14,402 nucleotides of DNA from Candidatus Parcubacteria bacterium (GTDB lineage: Bacteria > Patescibacteriota > Minisyncoccia > Phycocordibacterales > SBAW01), in assembly GCA_019661855.1 (NCBI GenBank), contig JAIFWM010000010.1, positions 1 through 14,402 on the forward strand, written 5' to 3'. Below, piece by piece: positions 1 to 5,967 of this stretch. The stretch's first letter is position 1. Each line of letters begins with the position of its first letter. Made by a program: the position numbers and the translations under genes. Under the pieces are notes generated by a model that searched no databases, was not told the origin of the DNA, and was given only the letters and a program-made list of their open reading frames with translations.

Positions 1-365
1 GGGAAGCTGCGATGTTTGCGGGCGACAACAAACTTTCGAACCTTACTGCAGTAATCGACCGCAACAACATTCAAATTACTGGCAACGTTGAGGATACCTT
101 ACCGCTTGAAGGCTTGCGCGCTAAGTACGAAGCATTTAATTGGCATGTGCTCGAATGTGATGGCCACAATATTCCTGCGTTTATAGAAATGATTGAAGAG
201 GCTAAAGCAATATCGGAAAAGCCAACAGTCATCATTGCACATACTATTGCAGGTAGAGGGATTCCGAGTATTGAAGGCGACTACCGGTATCATGGATATG
301 CGCCGAGCGGTAAAGCAGAGGTAGAAAAACTTTTAGCAGAGTTGCGCGCACAAACACATGCTTAA
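1..365 (+). CDS. Transketolase, N-terminal chain (3' part, cut by window start)
   Basis: This is the C-terminal part of the thiamine-diphosphate-binding N-terminal chain of a split transketolase. Together with the next gene it should transfer two-carbon ketol units in the non-oxidative pentose phosphate pathway. The reading frame is open from base 3 (GAA GCT GCG ATG), giving EAAMFAGDNKLSNL, which matches the family block after the cofactor motif. It is followed by VIDRNNIQITG and later by the end-of-chain pattern HTIAGRGIPSIEGDYRYHGYAPS. The ATG at 12 is internal; the real start lies upstream of the window. The stop TAA (363-365) overlaps the start of the C-terminal chain by 8 bases, which implies translational coupling. 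Family assignment is firm; the exact sugar substrates are inferred. Confidence 0.93.
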   Translation, partial: EAAMFAGDNKLSNLTAVIDRNNIQITGNVEDTLPLEGLRAKYEAFNWHVLECDGHNIPAFIEMIEEAKAISEKPTVIIAHTIAGRGIPSIEGDYRYHGYAPSGKAEVEKLLAELRAQTHA

Positions 366-1344
366 CCCTGAAGTAAAACTAAATGAGAATTTGTTTGAAA
401 AGCCAGACCAGGCGCCGTCGCGTGATGGTTTTGGCAAAGGGTTGCTTGAGTTAGGCGAAAAAGATCCGCGCGTACTAGCGGTGTGTGCCGACCTTGCAGA
501 GTCGGTGCGCATGCTCGCATTTAAAGAAAAATATCCCGAACGATTTATTGAGGTGGGTGTTGCTGAACAAAATTTAGCTACCGTGGCGTCGGGGCTTGCT
601 AACTATGGCAAAATCCCTTTTATTTCTTCATATGCAACCTTTTCTCCTGGCCGCAACAACGAACAAATCCGTACCACTATTTCGCTCAACAACTTGCCCG
701 TAAAAATAGCAGGCTCGCATGCTGGACTTTCAGTTGGCCCCGACGGCGCCACGCATCAAGCGCTTGAGGATATTGCACTCATGCGCGTGCAGCCCAATAT
801 GACGGTCGTTTCTCCGGCTGACAGCGAAGAGGCGCGCAAGGCAACAATCGCCGCAGTTGCGCACGATGGACCAGTCTATATTCGTTTGGCACGCGAAAAA
901 AGCCCTATCATTACTACGCCCGACTCTCCATTTATATGGGGCAAAGCAAACGTGCTGTGGGAAGGAGTCAATCCGCAAGTAACCATCATCGCCACAGGGC
1001 CATTGGTATATAACGCACTTTTGGCAGCTAAAGAGTTGGCACAAGAGTTGTCTGTTGTTGTTATCAATTTGCATACCATTAAACCTTTAGACATAGACAC
1101 AGTACTTGCCTATGCACAAAAAACGTCTGCTATAGTTACCGTCGAGGAGCATCAGGTGGCAGGAGGTATGGGAAGTGCAGTTGCCGAAGTACTTTCTGCG
1201 CAGTGTCCGGTGCCTTTAGAGTTTATCGGGGTTCATGACCAATTTGGTCAGTCGGGGGAACCCAAGGAATTAATTGAGCATTACCAAATGGGCGTTTCGC
1301 ATGTAGTGGCGGCGGTACGTAAAGTGATCGCGCGCAAAAAATAA
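358..1344 (+). CDS. Transketolase, C-terminal chain
   Basis: This 328-aa chain supplies the pyrimidine-binding and C-terminal domains of a two-chain transketolase. Visible hallmarks are RDGFGKGLLELGEKDPRVLAVCADL at the start of the Pyr domain (written here only as a family block around residues 22-47), the ERFIEVGVAEQNL segment whose glutamate activates thiamine diphosphate, and the SHAGLSVGPDGATHQ block. The C-terminal domain ends with VEEHQVAGGMGSAVAEVL and GVHDQFGQSGEPKELI. The ATG at 358 sits inside the last codons of the upstream chain (ATGCTTAA overlap), so the pair is probably translated together and assembles one to one. Deoxyxylulose-phosphate synthase is related, but the split layout and the GVHDQFGQSG block favour transketolase. 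Confidence 0.95.
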   Translation: MLNPEVKLNENLFEKPDQAPSRDGFGKGLLELGEKDPRVLAVCADLAESVRMLAFKEKYPERFIEVGVAEQNLATVASGLANYGKIPFISSYATFSPGRNNEQIRTTISLNNLPVKIAGSHAGLSVGPDGATHQALEDIALMRVQPNMTVVSPADSEEARKATIAAVAHDGPVYIRLAREKSPIITTPDSPFIWGKANVLWEGVNPQVTIIATGPLVYNALLAAKELAQELSVVVINLHTIKPLDIDTVLAYAQKTSAIVTVEEHQVAGGMGSAVAEVLSAQCPVPLEFIGVHDQFGQSGEPKELIEHYQMGVSHVVAAVRKVIARKK

Positions 1345-1347
1345 TCT

Positions 1348-1533
1348 ATGTTTTTACTTTTATCAGAAGAACATTTACTCAAAGAGCGTGTGAGTACTAT
1401 ATTAGGTACTCTTCTCTTAGGCTCAGTTGCACTGTGGGCTGGGGTAACTATTTGGCAGACTGCAACTGGCACTAATCCCGTGACGAAAGCCTTTGCCGCA
1501 GTTTTAACCTCTAGTTTGGAGCAGGACTACTAA
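1348..1533 (+). CDS. Small single-pass membrane protein, unknown function
   Basis: A 61-aa ORF begins three bases after the transketolase stop, so it would be read from the same transcript. It has a short charged N-terminus (residues 6-14), one hydrophobic segment at about residues 17-36 rich in Leu, Gly and Val, and a polar tail. I do not recognise a family. Its last 23 bases overlap the 3' end of the convergent guanylate kinase gene. The position directly behind a coupled operon and the clean single membrane segment argue that it is real, but the ORF is short and there is no clear ribosome-binding site. A GTG at 1390 is an alternative start. Confidence 0.5.
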   Translation: MFLLLSEEHLLKERVSTILGTLLLGSVALWAGVTIWQTATGTNPVTKAFAAVLTSSLEQDY

Positions 1534-2062
1534 AGACTTTGAGTGCTTGCGCGAGTAATTCCTCGCGCGTTTGTTTGCCGTCTAGATATATAAAAGGTAT
1601 GCCCGACTGTTGTGCCTCCTTAAACCAGGTTTTATTTTCTGCTATTCGTGCCTCAACCTCCTCCGGATTGTCACCACGCTCTTGAAAGCGTCTACGTAAT
1701 TCATTTTCATCATCGATATGTATATAGAGATAAGTAACTTTGGTGCTCGTATAGGTGTGTAACTTTTTTACTGCGTCCATTACTAAAATCGGGATATAAA
1801 TATCATGTGCGAGCGCAAAGTCTATGTCCTCCTTGCGTGTGCCATAACGGCTTTTGTACGTCTTTGCTTCCCATAAGAAACTACTTTTCATTTTTTCAAA
1901 TTGTTCATCTCCAACGTATGTATATTCGCCGGGTTCGTCGGTTGGGCGAGGAGAGCGAGTGGTATAACTCATCAACGGGTGTGCATGAGGTAAAGCGCGC
2001 ACAAGGCTGCGAAGCAGTGTGGTTTTACCTACACCTGAAGGGCCGGTCAATGTCACTATCAT
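1511..2062 (-). CDS. gmk: Guanylate kinase (GMP kinase)
   Basis: This 183-aa cytoplasmic enzyme should phosphorylate GMP (and dGMP) to the diphosphate using ATP, as part of purine salvage and nucleic-acid precursor supply. The P-loop GPSGVGKTT is at residues 7-15. The GMP-binding block YTTRSPRP is at 33-40, followed by GEY and the FLWEA...YGT segment (62-75). The lid region with the conserved arginines (RRRFQERGD) is near residues 128-136. Length is slightly below the usual 190-210 aa. The ATG at 2062 is separated by one base from the stop of the upstream PfkB kinase gene, so the two are translated from one message. There is no Shine-Dalgarno site, which fits coupling. Confidence 0.9.
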   Translation of the reverse strand: MIVTLTGPSGVGKTTLLRSLVRALPHAHPLMSYTTRSPRPTDEPGEYTYVGDEQFEKMKSSFLWEAKTYKSRYGTRKEDIDFALAHDIYIPILVMDAVKKLHTYTSTKVTYLYIHIDDENELRRRFQERGDNPEEVEARIAENKTWFKEAQQSGIPFIYLDGKQTREELLAQALKVFSSPAPN

Positions 2063-2063
2063 G

Positions 2064-3053
2064 CTACAGCTTGCTTACACTAAACGCGCTCGGCGGATTT
2101 GCCAAATTCTTCTCCAGTTGCTCGCGGGTGAGTAATCCTTTTTGTGCGCCTATTTCTTGTAGTACTGCTGATGCATTAACCGCGCCCCACATCAGGGCGT
2201 CAGGGAGCGATTTACCTAAACTCAATGCGGCAACAGTTGTGGAGGCAAACGCGTCTCCGGCACCGGTAATTTCAAATGGTTTGCGTGTGTCCGGGTATCG
2301 TGGGCAATGGAATATTTGATGAGTCTCGTCTATTGCCATCGCTCCGCGTGCGTCGTCTGTGATGATGGCAATCTTAGGTCCAAGCTCTTGGACCTTCTGC
2401 AATAAAACTTTCATTGTTGTGCCCGCAGGCATTCCGAGCAAGCGTTCAGCTTCCTCTTTGTTGCAAAAAAAGACATCAGTACGTTTGTAAAGATTGGCAA
2501 GTTGCTCTCTACCCATCTTGAGTTGGAAAGTGCCTGGTTGAAATGCCAGTTTGGTATTTGGCCAATGCGAAAGTTTTTCAATCCATGCTTGGTGGTAGGG
2601 CAATGAGTTATCGCTCAAAGAAGTAAGATAGATCCATTTTGGACCTTCATCTAACCTTGGAACCGTATAGTCAAATGTCTCGTGCTTTACCAAGATAGTG
2701 CGATTGTCTTCGTACCAGAGCACATAGTGATAGTTGGTATGCTTGCCGTCCTGTTGTTCGATAAGGTCAGTCATAACACCATCGTGTTGCAGCGCCTCGA
2801 TACATTGTTGCCCGTACTCATCTTTGCCTACATAGGCACGCAATGCGGCTTTAAGCCCTAATCGCGAAGCAGAAACTGCTGCGTTAGCAGAGTTGCCGAC
2901 CGCGGGTATCACCGTTGCCGATTCAAAAGGGATCTTGTCGCCCCAACGCATACAGATCTCGCAATCTTCATCATTAATATTGCAGTGTACGCGTGCGTCT
3001 TTAAGCTTAATAAAAGCGTCTATCACTACATCGCCAATCGCGAGGAAATCCAT
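2064..3053 (-). CDS. PfkB-family carbohydrate kinase
   Basis: This 329-aa ribokinase/PfkB-fold enzyme should transfer phosphate from ATP to a sugar or sugar phosphate. The N-terminal strand FLAIGDVVIDAF and the substrate-side block VGNSANAAVSASRLG (52-66) match signature 1. The ATP-site block ITGAGDAFASTT (262-273) is signature 2, with Asp267 as the expected catalytic base. A segment at residues 22-45 carries Cys24, Cys31 and Cys34, which is not part of the standard fold. The gene is divergent from a class II aldolase, with overlapping -10 boxes, and coupled to gmk. That context suggests a role in hexose phosphate metabolism, possibly standing in for 6-phosphofructokinase, but the substrate cannot be read from sequence; nucleoside or other sugar kinases remain possible. 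A TATAAT box lies 6 bases before the ATG, so the mRNA is probably leaderless. Confidence 0.88.
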   Translation of the reverse strand: MDFLAIGDVVIDAFIKLKDARVHCNINDEDCEICMRWGDKIPFESATVIPAVGNSANAAVSASRLGLKAALRAYVGKDEYGQQCIEALQHDGVMTDLIEQQDGKHTNYHYVLWYEDNRTILVKHETFDYTVPRLDEGPKWIYLTSLSDNSLPYHQAWIEKLSHWPNTKLAFQPGTFQLKMGREQLANLYKRTDVFFCNKEEAERLLGMPAGTTMKVLLQKVQELGPKIAIITDDARGAMAIDETHQIFHCPRYPDTRKPFEITGAGDAFASTTVAALSLGKSLPDALMWGAVNASAVLQEIGAQKGLLTREQLEKNLANPPSAFSVSKL

Positions 3054-3059
3054 ATTTGT

Positions 3060-3069
3060 ATTATATACT
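3060..3069. promoter_or_regulatory. Overlapping divergent -10 boxes for PfkB kinase and aldolase
   Basis: On the minus strand TATAAT (3060-3065) ends 6 bases before the PfkB kinase ATG. On the plus strand TATACT (3064-3069) ends 7 bases before the aldolase GTG at 3077. The two boxes share two bases. Both predicted transcripts would begin at or next to the start codon. No good -35 element is visible for either, because each -35 region lies inside the other gene. RNA polymerase probably cannot occupy both boxes at once, so the two genes may compete for initiation. Confidence 0.6.
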
Positions 3070-3076
3070 GGACTTC

Positions 3077-3943
3077 GTGAAGTCTTTACGCGAAAAGGTT
3101 GGGGAATTCCGTGCTCAAAAAAAGGCGATAGGGCATTTTAATGTGTCAGACTCCAATCAACTTGAAGCGTTGGCTGAAGCTGCTAAAGAAACGGGGCTCC
3201 CAATAATCGTTGGACTTTCCGAAGGAGAGCGGGAGTTTTTTCCAATCACGCACGCTCGCTCGCTTGTTGATGATTATCTAAAAGAAGGGATAGAGATGTA
3301 TCTCAATGCCGACCACACCTATTCGCTCGAAAAGGTTAAGGCGGCAATTGATGACGGCGTAGATTCGGTGGTGGTTGATGGTGCCAAGGTGTCGTTTGAT
3401 GAAAATGTTGCCTTAACCCGCGCAAGTGTTGAATATGCACGCGCTATTTCAACCTCAAGTGGCCGCGACATAGTAATAGAAGGGGAGTTAGGCTACATTG
3501 GTCAGTCGTCTAAAGTGTTAGACAAATTACCTGAGGGTGCAGCAGTGACCGAGGAGCTTATGACCAAAGACGACGAGGCATCGAAGTTTGTTGCAGCGAC
3601 GGGAATAGACATGTTTGCGCCCGCGGTAGGTAATGTGCACGGCCTCGTGCGCGGGGGTGACCCCAAACTTTCTATTACGCGCATAACCGGTGTTGCTAAA
3701 GCTGCAGGGGTGCCACTGGTGTTGCATGGTGGCTCGGGCAATACAGACGATGAGTTTAAAGCAGCTGTTGCTGCAGGAATTTGCATCATCCATATCAATA
3801 CTGAGTTGCGCATGGCATACCATGACTCGTTGCAAAAATCTGTGGCGGGAGAGGAGACTACGCCGTATAAATTTTTAACCCCAGCGGTTAAAGAGATGAA
3901 AGACTTTGTGGTGCGTAAAATCAAAGTCTTCGCGAATATATAA
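3077..3943 (+). CDS. fba: Class II fructose-bisphosphate aldolase
   Basis: This 288-aa zinc aldolase should interconvert fructose 1,6-bisphosphate with glyceraldehyde 3-phosphate and dihydroxyacetone phosphate. Visible features are IGHFNVSDSNQLEA (18-31), LNADHTYSLEKVKAAIDDG (76-94, with Asp79 and zinc ligand His80), IEGELGYIG (134-142), GNVHGLVRGGDP (185-196, zinc ligand His188), LVLHGGSG (214-221, zinc ligand His217) and HINTELR (239-245). I chose the GTG at 3077, giving MKSLREKVGEF, because it matches the usual N-terminus and sits 7 bases after a TATACT box. The upstream TTG at 3056 would overlap that promoter. Tagatose-bisphosphate aldolase is a close relative and cannot be excluded. It is divergent from the PfkB kinase, a possible supplier of its bisphosphate substrate. 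Confidence 0.9.
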   Translation: MKSLREKVGEFRAQKKAIGHFNVSDSNQLEALAEAAKETGLPIIVGLSEGEREFFPITHARSLVDDYLKEGIEMYLNADHTYSLEKVKAAIDDGVDSVVVDGAKVSFDENVALTRASVEYARAISTSSGRDIVIEGELGYIGQSSKVLDKLPEGAAVTEELMTKDDEASKFVAATGIDMFAPAVGNVHGLVRGGDPKLSITRITGVAKAAGVPLVLHGGSGNTDDEFKAAVAAGICIIHINTELRMAYHDSLQKSVAGEETTPYKFLTPAVKEMKDFVVRKIKVFANI

Positions 3944-3944
3944 A

Positions 3945-3964
3945 GGCCGCGCTTGCGCGCGGCC
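3945..3964 (-). terminator. Hairpin terminator between aldolase and 100-aa gene
   Basis: An 8-bp stem (GGCCGCGC with GCGCGGCC) closes a 4-base loop. On the minus strand it is followed by TTTATATATT, a weak U-rich tract, so it most likely ends the 100-aa gene transcript. The tract overlaps the aldolase stop. On the plus strand the following bases (TGTGTCGT) make a poor tract, so action on the aldolase message would be weaker. Confidence 0.65.
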
Positions 3965-3990
3965 TGTGTCGTATTCGCCGCGAAAACGGC

Positions 3991-4293
3991 TTAGATTTTT
4001 CGTGAATTCGACCAGATTACACTGCCGATAACGAAGCATAAGAAACCGGTGAGCCCGAGCACAATCACTGCCTCTTGCGTTTTGGCTATCGGAAGCCCCA
4101 AATCAATGACTCCGCGAGTTTCGAGTATGCCAACGAGGCAGACAAGTGCGAGAATGAAAAACGGTGTGCTTGCGATTCGGATTCCCGCCTTTTTCACATA
4201 CTTGGGTGCTCGGGGAGCAAATTTACGTCGCCTACGCGGCTTACTTTCTTCCGCAGCTTCAGAAAGAACAACGTCAGGGATTTCATCAGGCAC
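3991..4293 (-). CDS. Small two-helix membrane protein (100 aa), unknown function
   Basis: I do not recognise a family. The protein has an acidic then strongly basic N-terminal tail (acidic 2-16, RRRRK at 20-24, more Lys/Arg to residue 39). Two hydrophobic helices follow, at about 42-58 and 74-94, and a short basic end. The basic run before helix 1 suggests the N-terminus stays in the cytoplasm. The frame is open up to a TTG at 4341, but I chose GTG at 4293 because GGAG precedes it by 7 bases. A start at 4341 would fall in the U-tract of the upstream terminator. Its stop TAA is followed at once by GCCGTTTTCGCGGCGA, resembling the element that follows the 75- and 80-aa genes. It lies 105 bases downstream of the 75-aa gene on the same strand. 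Confidence 0.68.
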   Translation of the reverse strand: MPDEIPDVVLSEAAEESKPRRRRKFAPRAPKYVKKAGIRIASTPFFILALVCLVGILETRGVIDLGLPIAKTQEAVIVLGLTGFLCFVIGSVIWSNSRKI

Positions 4294-4344
4294 GACAGAT
4301 CTCCGTTGCTGGTGTACTTCGTCCAAAACCTTACCACACAAATA

Positions 4345-4399
4345 TTAAGAAAGACAAAAGCCGCTTTCGCGACTTTCGCCCAGTCGCCGCAAAGCGGCT
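4345..4399 (-). terminator. Terminator of the 75-aa gene (cassette type A)
   Basis: On the minus strand a 9-bp outer stem (4391-4399 with 4359-4367) and a 6-bp inner stem (4382-4387 with 4369-4374) are followed by TTTTGTCTTTCTT. The stop codon TGA overlaps the stem by one base. The same outer stem, inner stem core and T-tract recur behind the 80-aa gene at 5590-5654. The left arm also contains GCCGC-TTT-GCGGC, which could fold locally as a competing small hairpin. Confidence 0.8.
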
Positions 4400-4626
4400 C
4401 ATTCATACTTACGTTTATATCCGAACGACCAACCATAGCCGACGTAGGCCAGGAGGCACGTGAACCCGGCCGCGAGAATGTACAACGCAATCCGTTCACC
4501 AACATAGTTATTGGTGGGGGTTAGCATTGCCAGAAACGCGAGGGTCCACACCAAGACCGTAGAGATCGTGGTGATTGCCATTCCTAGACCGCCGACATAG
4601 TCACGGCTTCCGCTCTGATACACCAT
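4399..4626 (-). CDS. Small two-helix membrane protein (75 aa), unknown function
   Basis: No family is recognised. Two hydrophobic segments, at about residues 14-35 and 45-64, are joined by a short polar turn (TPTNNYVGER), and the end is basic and aromatic (YKRKYE). The ATG at 4626 is well supported by a GAGG Shine-Dalgarno sequence 6 bases upstream and by a near-perfect sigma70 promoter (TTGACA, 17 bases, TATAAT), giving a leader of about 33 bases. A four-times-repeated palindrome lies 8 bases upstream of its -35 box. The gene ends in a strong intrinsic terminator, so it is a complete transcription unit. This differs from the neighbouring core genes, which have minimal leaders. Confidence 0.8.
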   Translation of the reverse strand: MVYQSGSRDYVGGLGMAITTISTVLVWTLAFLAMLTPTNNYVGERIALYILAAGFTCLLAYVGYGWSFGYKRKYE

Positions 4627-4665
4627 TGCTTACCTCATCAGTTGCCAGGGGAACTTATAGCTACC

Positions 4666-4694
4666 ATTATACGCCCAAATAAGCTACTTGTCAA
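4666..4694 (-). promoter_or_regulatory. Consensus sigma70 promoter of the 75-aa gene
   Basis: On the minus strand TTGACA (4689-4694) and TATAAT (4666-4671) are separated by exactly 17 bases, a full match to the consensus for both hexamers. The predicted start of transcription is near 4659, leaving a leader of about 33 bases containing GAGG before the ATG. The repeated palindrome at 4703-4725 begins 8 bases upstream of the -35 hexamer. Confidence 0.85.
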
Positions 4695-4702
4695 GTACCT
4701 CA

Positions 4703-4725
4703 TGTTCGACTTCGTAAGTCGAACA
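4703..4725. repeat. 23-bp palindrome, copy 1
   Basis: This is a perfect inverted repeat with 10-bp arms (TGTTCGACTT and its complement) around the triplet CGT. It is one of four identical, same-orientation copies in the window. It sits exactly between two divergent promoters: 8 bases from the -35 of the 75-aa gene on the left and 8 bases from the -35 of rplY on the right. Such placement suits a protein-binding site acting on both promoters. There is no following T-run, so it is not a terminator. Confidence 0.9.
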
Positions 4726-4733
4726 AGCGGAAG

Positions 4734-4762
4734 TTGCATAAAGTCAAAAAACCCAGTATATT
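4734..4762 (+). promoter_or_regulatory. Promoter of rplY, predicting a leaderless message
   Basis: TTGCAT (4734-4739) and TATATT (4757-4762) are spaced by 17 bases. Only nine bases separate the -10 box from the ATG at 4772, so transcription should start within a few bases of the start codon. No Shine-Dalgarno sequence is present. Confidence 0.75.
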
Positions 4763-4771
4763 AGGCCCCAC

Positions 4772-5422
4772 ATGGAATTAACGGTCCAAAAGCGCGACGG
4801 CGTTAAAAGCCCTAAGACACTACGCCTCGGCGGGGTGCTTCCTGCTGTTATCTACGGCCGCTCTGAGGAGTCGACCCCTATCTCTGTCGATGCCAAGACT
4901 TTCGGCAAACTTTTTAAGGCTGCAGGAGAGTCAACCGTCATCACTATTAAAGGTTTAGACGAAGACAAAGACGCGCTTATTCACGAAGTTGAGTTTGATG
5001 CGGTGACCGGCATCCCAACTCACGTAGACTTTTATGCAATCGAGAAGGGTCAGACAGTTACTGTATCTATCCCACTCGAGTTCGAAGGTGTTTCGCCAGC
5101 TGTTAAAGACCTTGGCGGAATTTTGGTTAAGGTTATGCACGAGCTTGAGGTTGAATGTCAGCCTAAGGATCTACCACAGCACATCACCGTAGATATTTCT
5201 AAACTCGTCACACTTGAAGACCAGATCAGCGTGCAAGATCTTGGGCTTGCAGCTAACCTTAAAATTTCAGTTGATCCTGAAGAGGTGGTTGCCATGATCG
5301 ACGTGGCTAAAGATGAGCCTATCGAAGAAGCTCCAGCTACCGACCTCTCAGCTATCGAGATCTCCGAAGAGCGTGGCAAGAAGCCTGACGAAGAAGCTCC
5401 TGCTGAAGACGCAAAAGAGTAA
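4772..5422 (+). CDS. rplY: Ribosomal protein bL25, long CTC/TL5-type
   Basis: This 216-aa protein should bind 5S rRNA in the central protuberance of the large subunit. The N-terminal domain (about 1-90) begins LTVQKRDG and contains the family block LGGVLPAVIYGR (19-30) and the later THVDFYAI. The second beta-rich domain of the long CTC/TL5 form covers about 91-180 and includes VSIPLEFEGVSPAVKDLGGIL-like sequence. The last 35 residues are an acidic, Glu/Ala/Pro-rich tail. It is monocistronic: its own promoter predicts a leaderless message, and a strong terminator lies 49 bases after the stop. It is flanked on both sides by opposite-strand small membrane-protein genes, so a core ribosomal gene sits inside an accessory patch. 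Confidence 0.93.
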   Translation: MELTVQKRDGVKSPKTLRLGGVLPAVIYGRSEESTPISVDAKTFGKLFKAAGESTVITIKGLDEDKDALIHEVEFDAVTGIPTHVDFYAIEKGQTVTVSIPLEFEGVSPAVKDLGGILVKVMHELEVECQPKDLPQHITVDISKLVTLEDQISVQDLGLAANLKISVDPEEVVAMIDVAKDEPIEEAPATDLSAIEISEERGKKPDEEAPAEDAKE

Positions 5423-5470
5423 TTCTCTCTGTCCTCAATTTATCCTTTCTATAACATGTTTCAAAATCAC

Positions 5471-5493
5471 CCCGGGATCATCCCGGGTTTTTT
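5471..5493 (+). terminator. Intrinsic terminator of rplY
   Basis: A 7-bp GC-rich stem (CCCGGGA with TCCCGGG) around TCA is followed directly by six T residues (5488-5493). It lies 48 bases after the rplY stop and is the clearest plus-strand terminator in the window. Confidence 0.92.
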
Positions 5494-5505
5494 CCTTCAT
5501 AAAAT

Positions 5506-5528
5506 TGTTCGACTTCGTAAGTCGAACA
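5506..5528. repeat. 23-bp palindrome, copy 2
   Basis: This copy is identical in sequence and orientation to copy 1. It lies 12 bases after the rplY terminator T-run and 25 bases before copy 3. The 25 bases between copies 2 and 3 contain TATAAT on the minus strand but no -35 box at a workable distance and no ORF. No gene start is adjacent, so a simple promoter-operator role does not explain this copy. Confidence 0.9.
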
Positions 5529-5553
5529 GGATGTAGCATTATATAGAGCCAAT

Positions 5554-5576
5554 TGTTCGACTTCGTAAGTCGAACA
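5554..5576. repeat. 23-bp palindrome, copy 3
   Basis: This copy is identical in sequence and orientation to copies 1, 2 and 4. It abuts a second, different palindrome at 5577-5593 and lies just beyond the 3' terminator of the 80-aa gene. With copy 4 it brackets that gene and its signals in a unit of 437 bases. Confidence 0.9.
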
Positions 5577-5593
5577 TCAAGGTTTAACCTTGA
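5577..5593. repeat. Short palindrome next to palindrome copy 3
   Basis: Eight-base arms (TCAAGGTT and complement) flank a single central T. It overlaps the end of the U-rich tract of the 80-aa gene terminator on the minus strand and touches palindrome copy 3. It appears once in this window. It could be a protein site, a transcript-end structure or chance. Confidence 0.6.
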
Positions 5594-5654
5594 AGAAGAC
5601 AAAAGCCGCTCGCATGCGACCTTTGCCTTTAGCATAGTCGCCGCAGAGCGGCTT
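5590..5654 (-). terminator. Terminator of the 80-aa gene (cassette type A)
   Basis: On the minus strand a 9-bp outer stem (5646-5654 with 5603-5611), a 5-bp inner stem (5637-5641 with 5616-5620) and a T-rich tail TTTTGTCTTCTT form an intrinsic terminator. It overlaps the stop codon. Compared with the terminator at 4345-4399, the first 16 or so bases after the stop and the AGCGGCTTTTGTCTT end are nearly identical, while the middle differs. The two share ancestry or were exchanged. Confidence 0.8.
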
Positions 5655-5895
5655 ATTGAGTTCGTTTCCGTTTCCTGCACGAGAGATACAAGCCCAGCAT
5701 TCCAACGGAGGCGAAGACACATCCGAGAAATAAAAGGCTGATGATGCCGCCGACGCTAGGTATTGGTGTGTCGATAAGTGGCGTACTGAGCCATTGTTCT
5801 TGGGTAAATCCAAGCATCTCAAACAGTCGTCTGAAGCAGAGGAGTGCTATTAGTAGCATCATGATAGACATTAACCAGTTGGTGGTTTTGTTCAC
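5653..5895 (-). CDS. Small two-helix membrane protein (80 aa), unknown function
   Basis: No family is recognised. Hydrophobic helices lie at about residues 6-22 and 47-72. A loop between them contains PLIDTPIPSVGG, and the protein ends in a basic cluster (CRKRKRTQ). It starts with GTG at 5895, supported by AAGGAG 6 bases upstream and by a promoter (TTGACA, 16 bases, TTTAAT). The -35 box lies 6 bases from palindrome copy 4. The stop is embedded in a terminator almost the same as that of the 75-aa gene. Apart from general shape I see no convincing protein similarity to the 75- or 100-aa proteins. Confidence 0.78.
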   Translation of the reverse strand: MNKTTNWLMSIMMLLIALLCFRRLFEMLGFTQEQWLSTPLIDTPIPSVGGIISLLFLGCVFASVGMLGLYLSCRKRKRTQ

Positions 5896-5933
5896 GGGAC
5901 GCTCCTTCAGTAGTTAAGGTTCACTCGCTGACA

Positions 5934-5961
5934 ATTAAACTTTAATTGTTCTATTTGTCAA
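5934..5961 (-). promoter_or_regulatory. Promoter of the 80-aa gene
   Basis: On the minus strand TTGACA (5956-5961) and TTTAAT (5934-5939) are 16 bases apart. The predicted leader is about 30 bases and contains AAGGAG before the GTG start. Palindrome copy 4 begins 6 bases upstream of the -35 hexamer, as copy 1 does for the 75-aa gene (8 bases). Confidence 0.78.
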
Positions 5962-5967
5962 GCTTAA

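Noticed and set aside
730..1074. Antisense open frames, such as those opposite transketolase, aldolase, prfA and the glycosyltransferase
   Set aside because: They lie opposite well-recognised proteins, show low-complexity or cysteine- and serine-rich shadow composition, and have no start signals of their own.
4294..4341. Longer 116-aa version of the 100-aa gene starting with TTG at 4341
   Set aside because: That start would lie in the U-tract of the upstream terminator and has no ribosome-binding site, while the GTG at 4293 has GGAG at a good distance.
5529..5553. Promoter between palindrome copies 2 and 3 (TATAAT on the minus strand)
   Set aside because: No -35 element lies at 15-19 bases, no ORF or RNA structure follows, and the hexamer is easily found by chance in AT-rich DNA.
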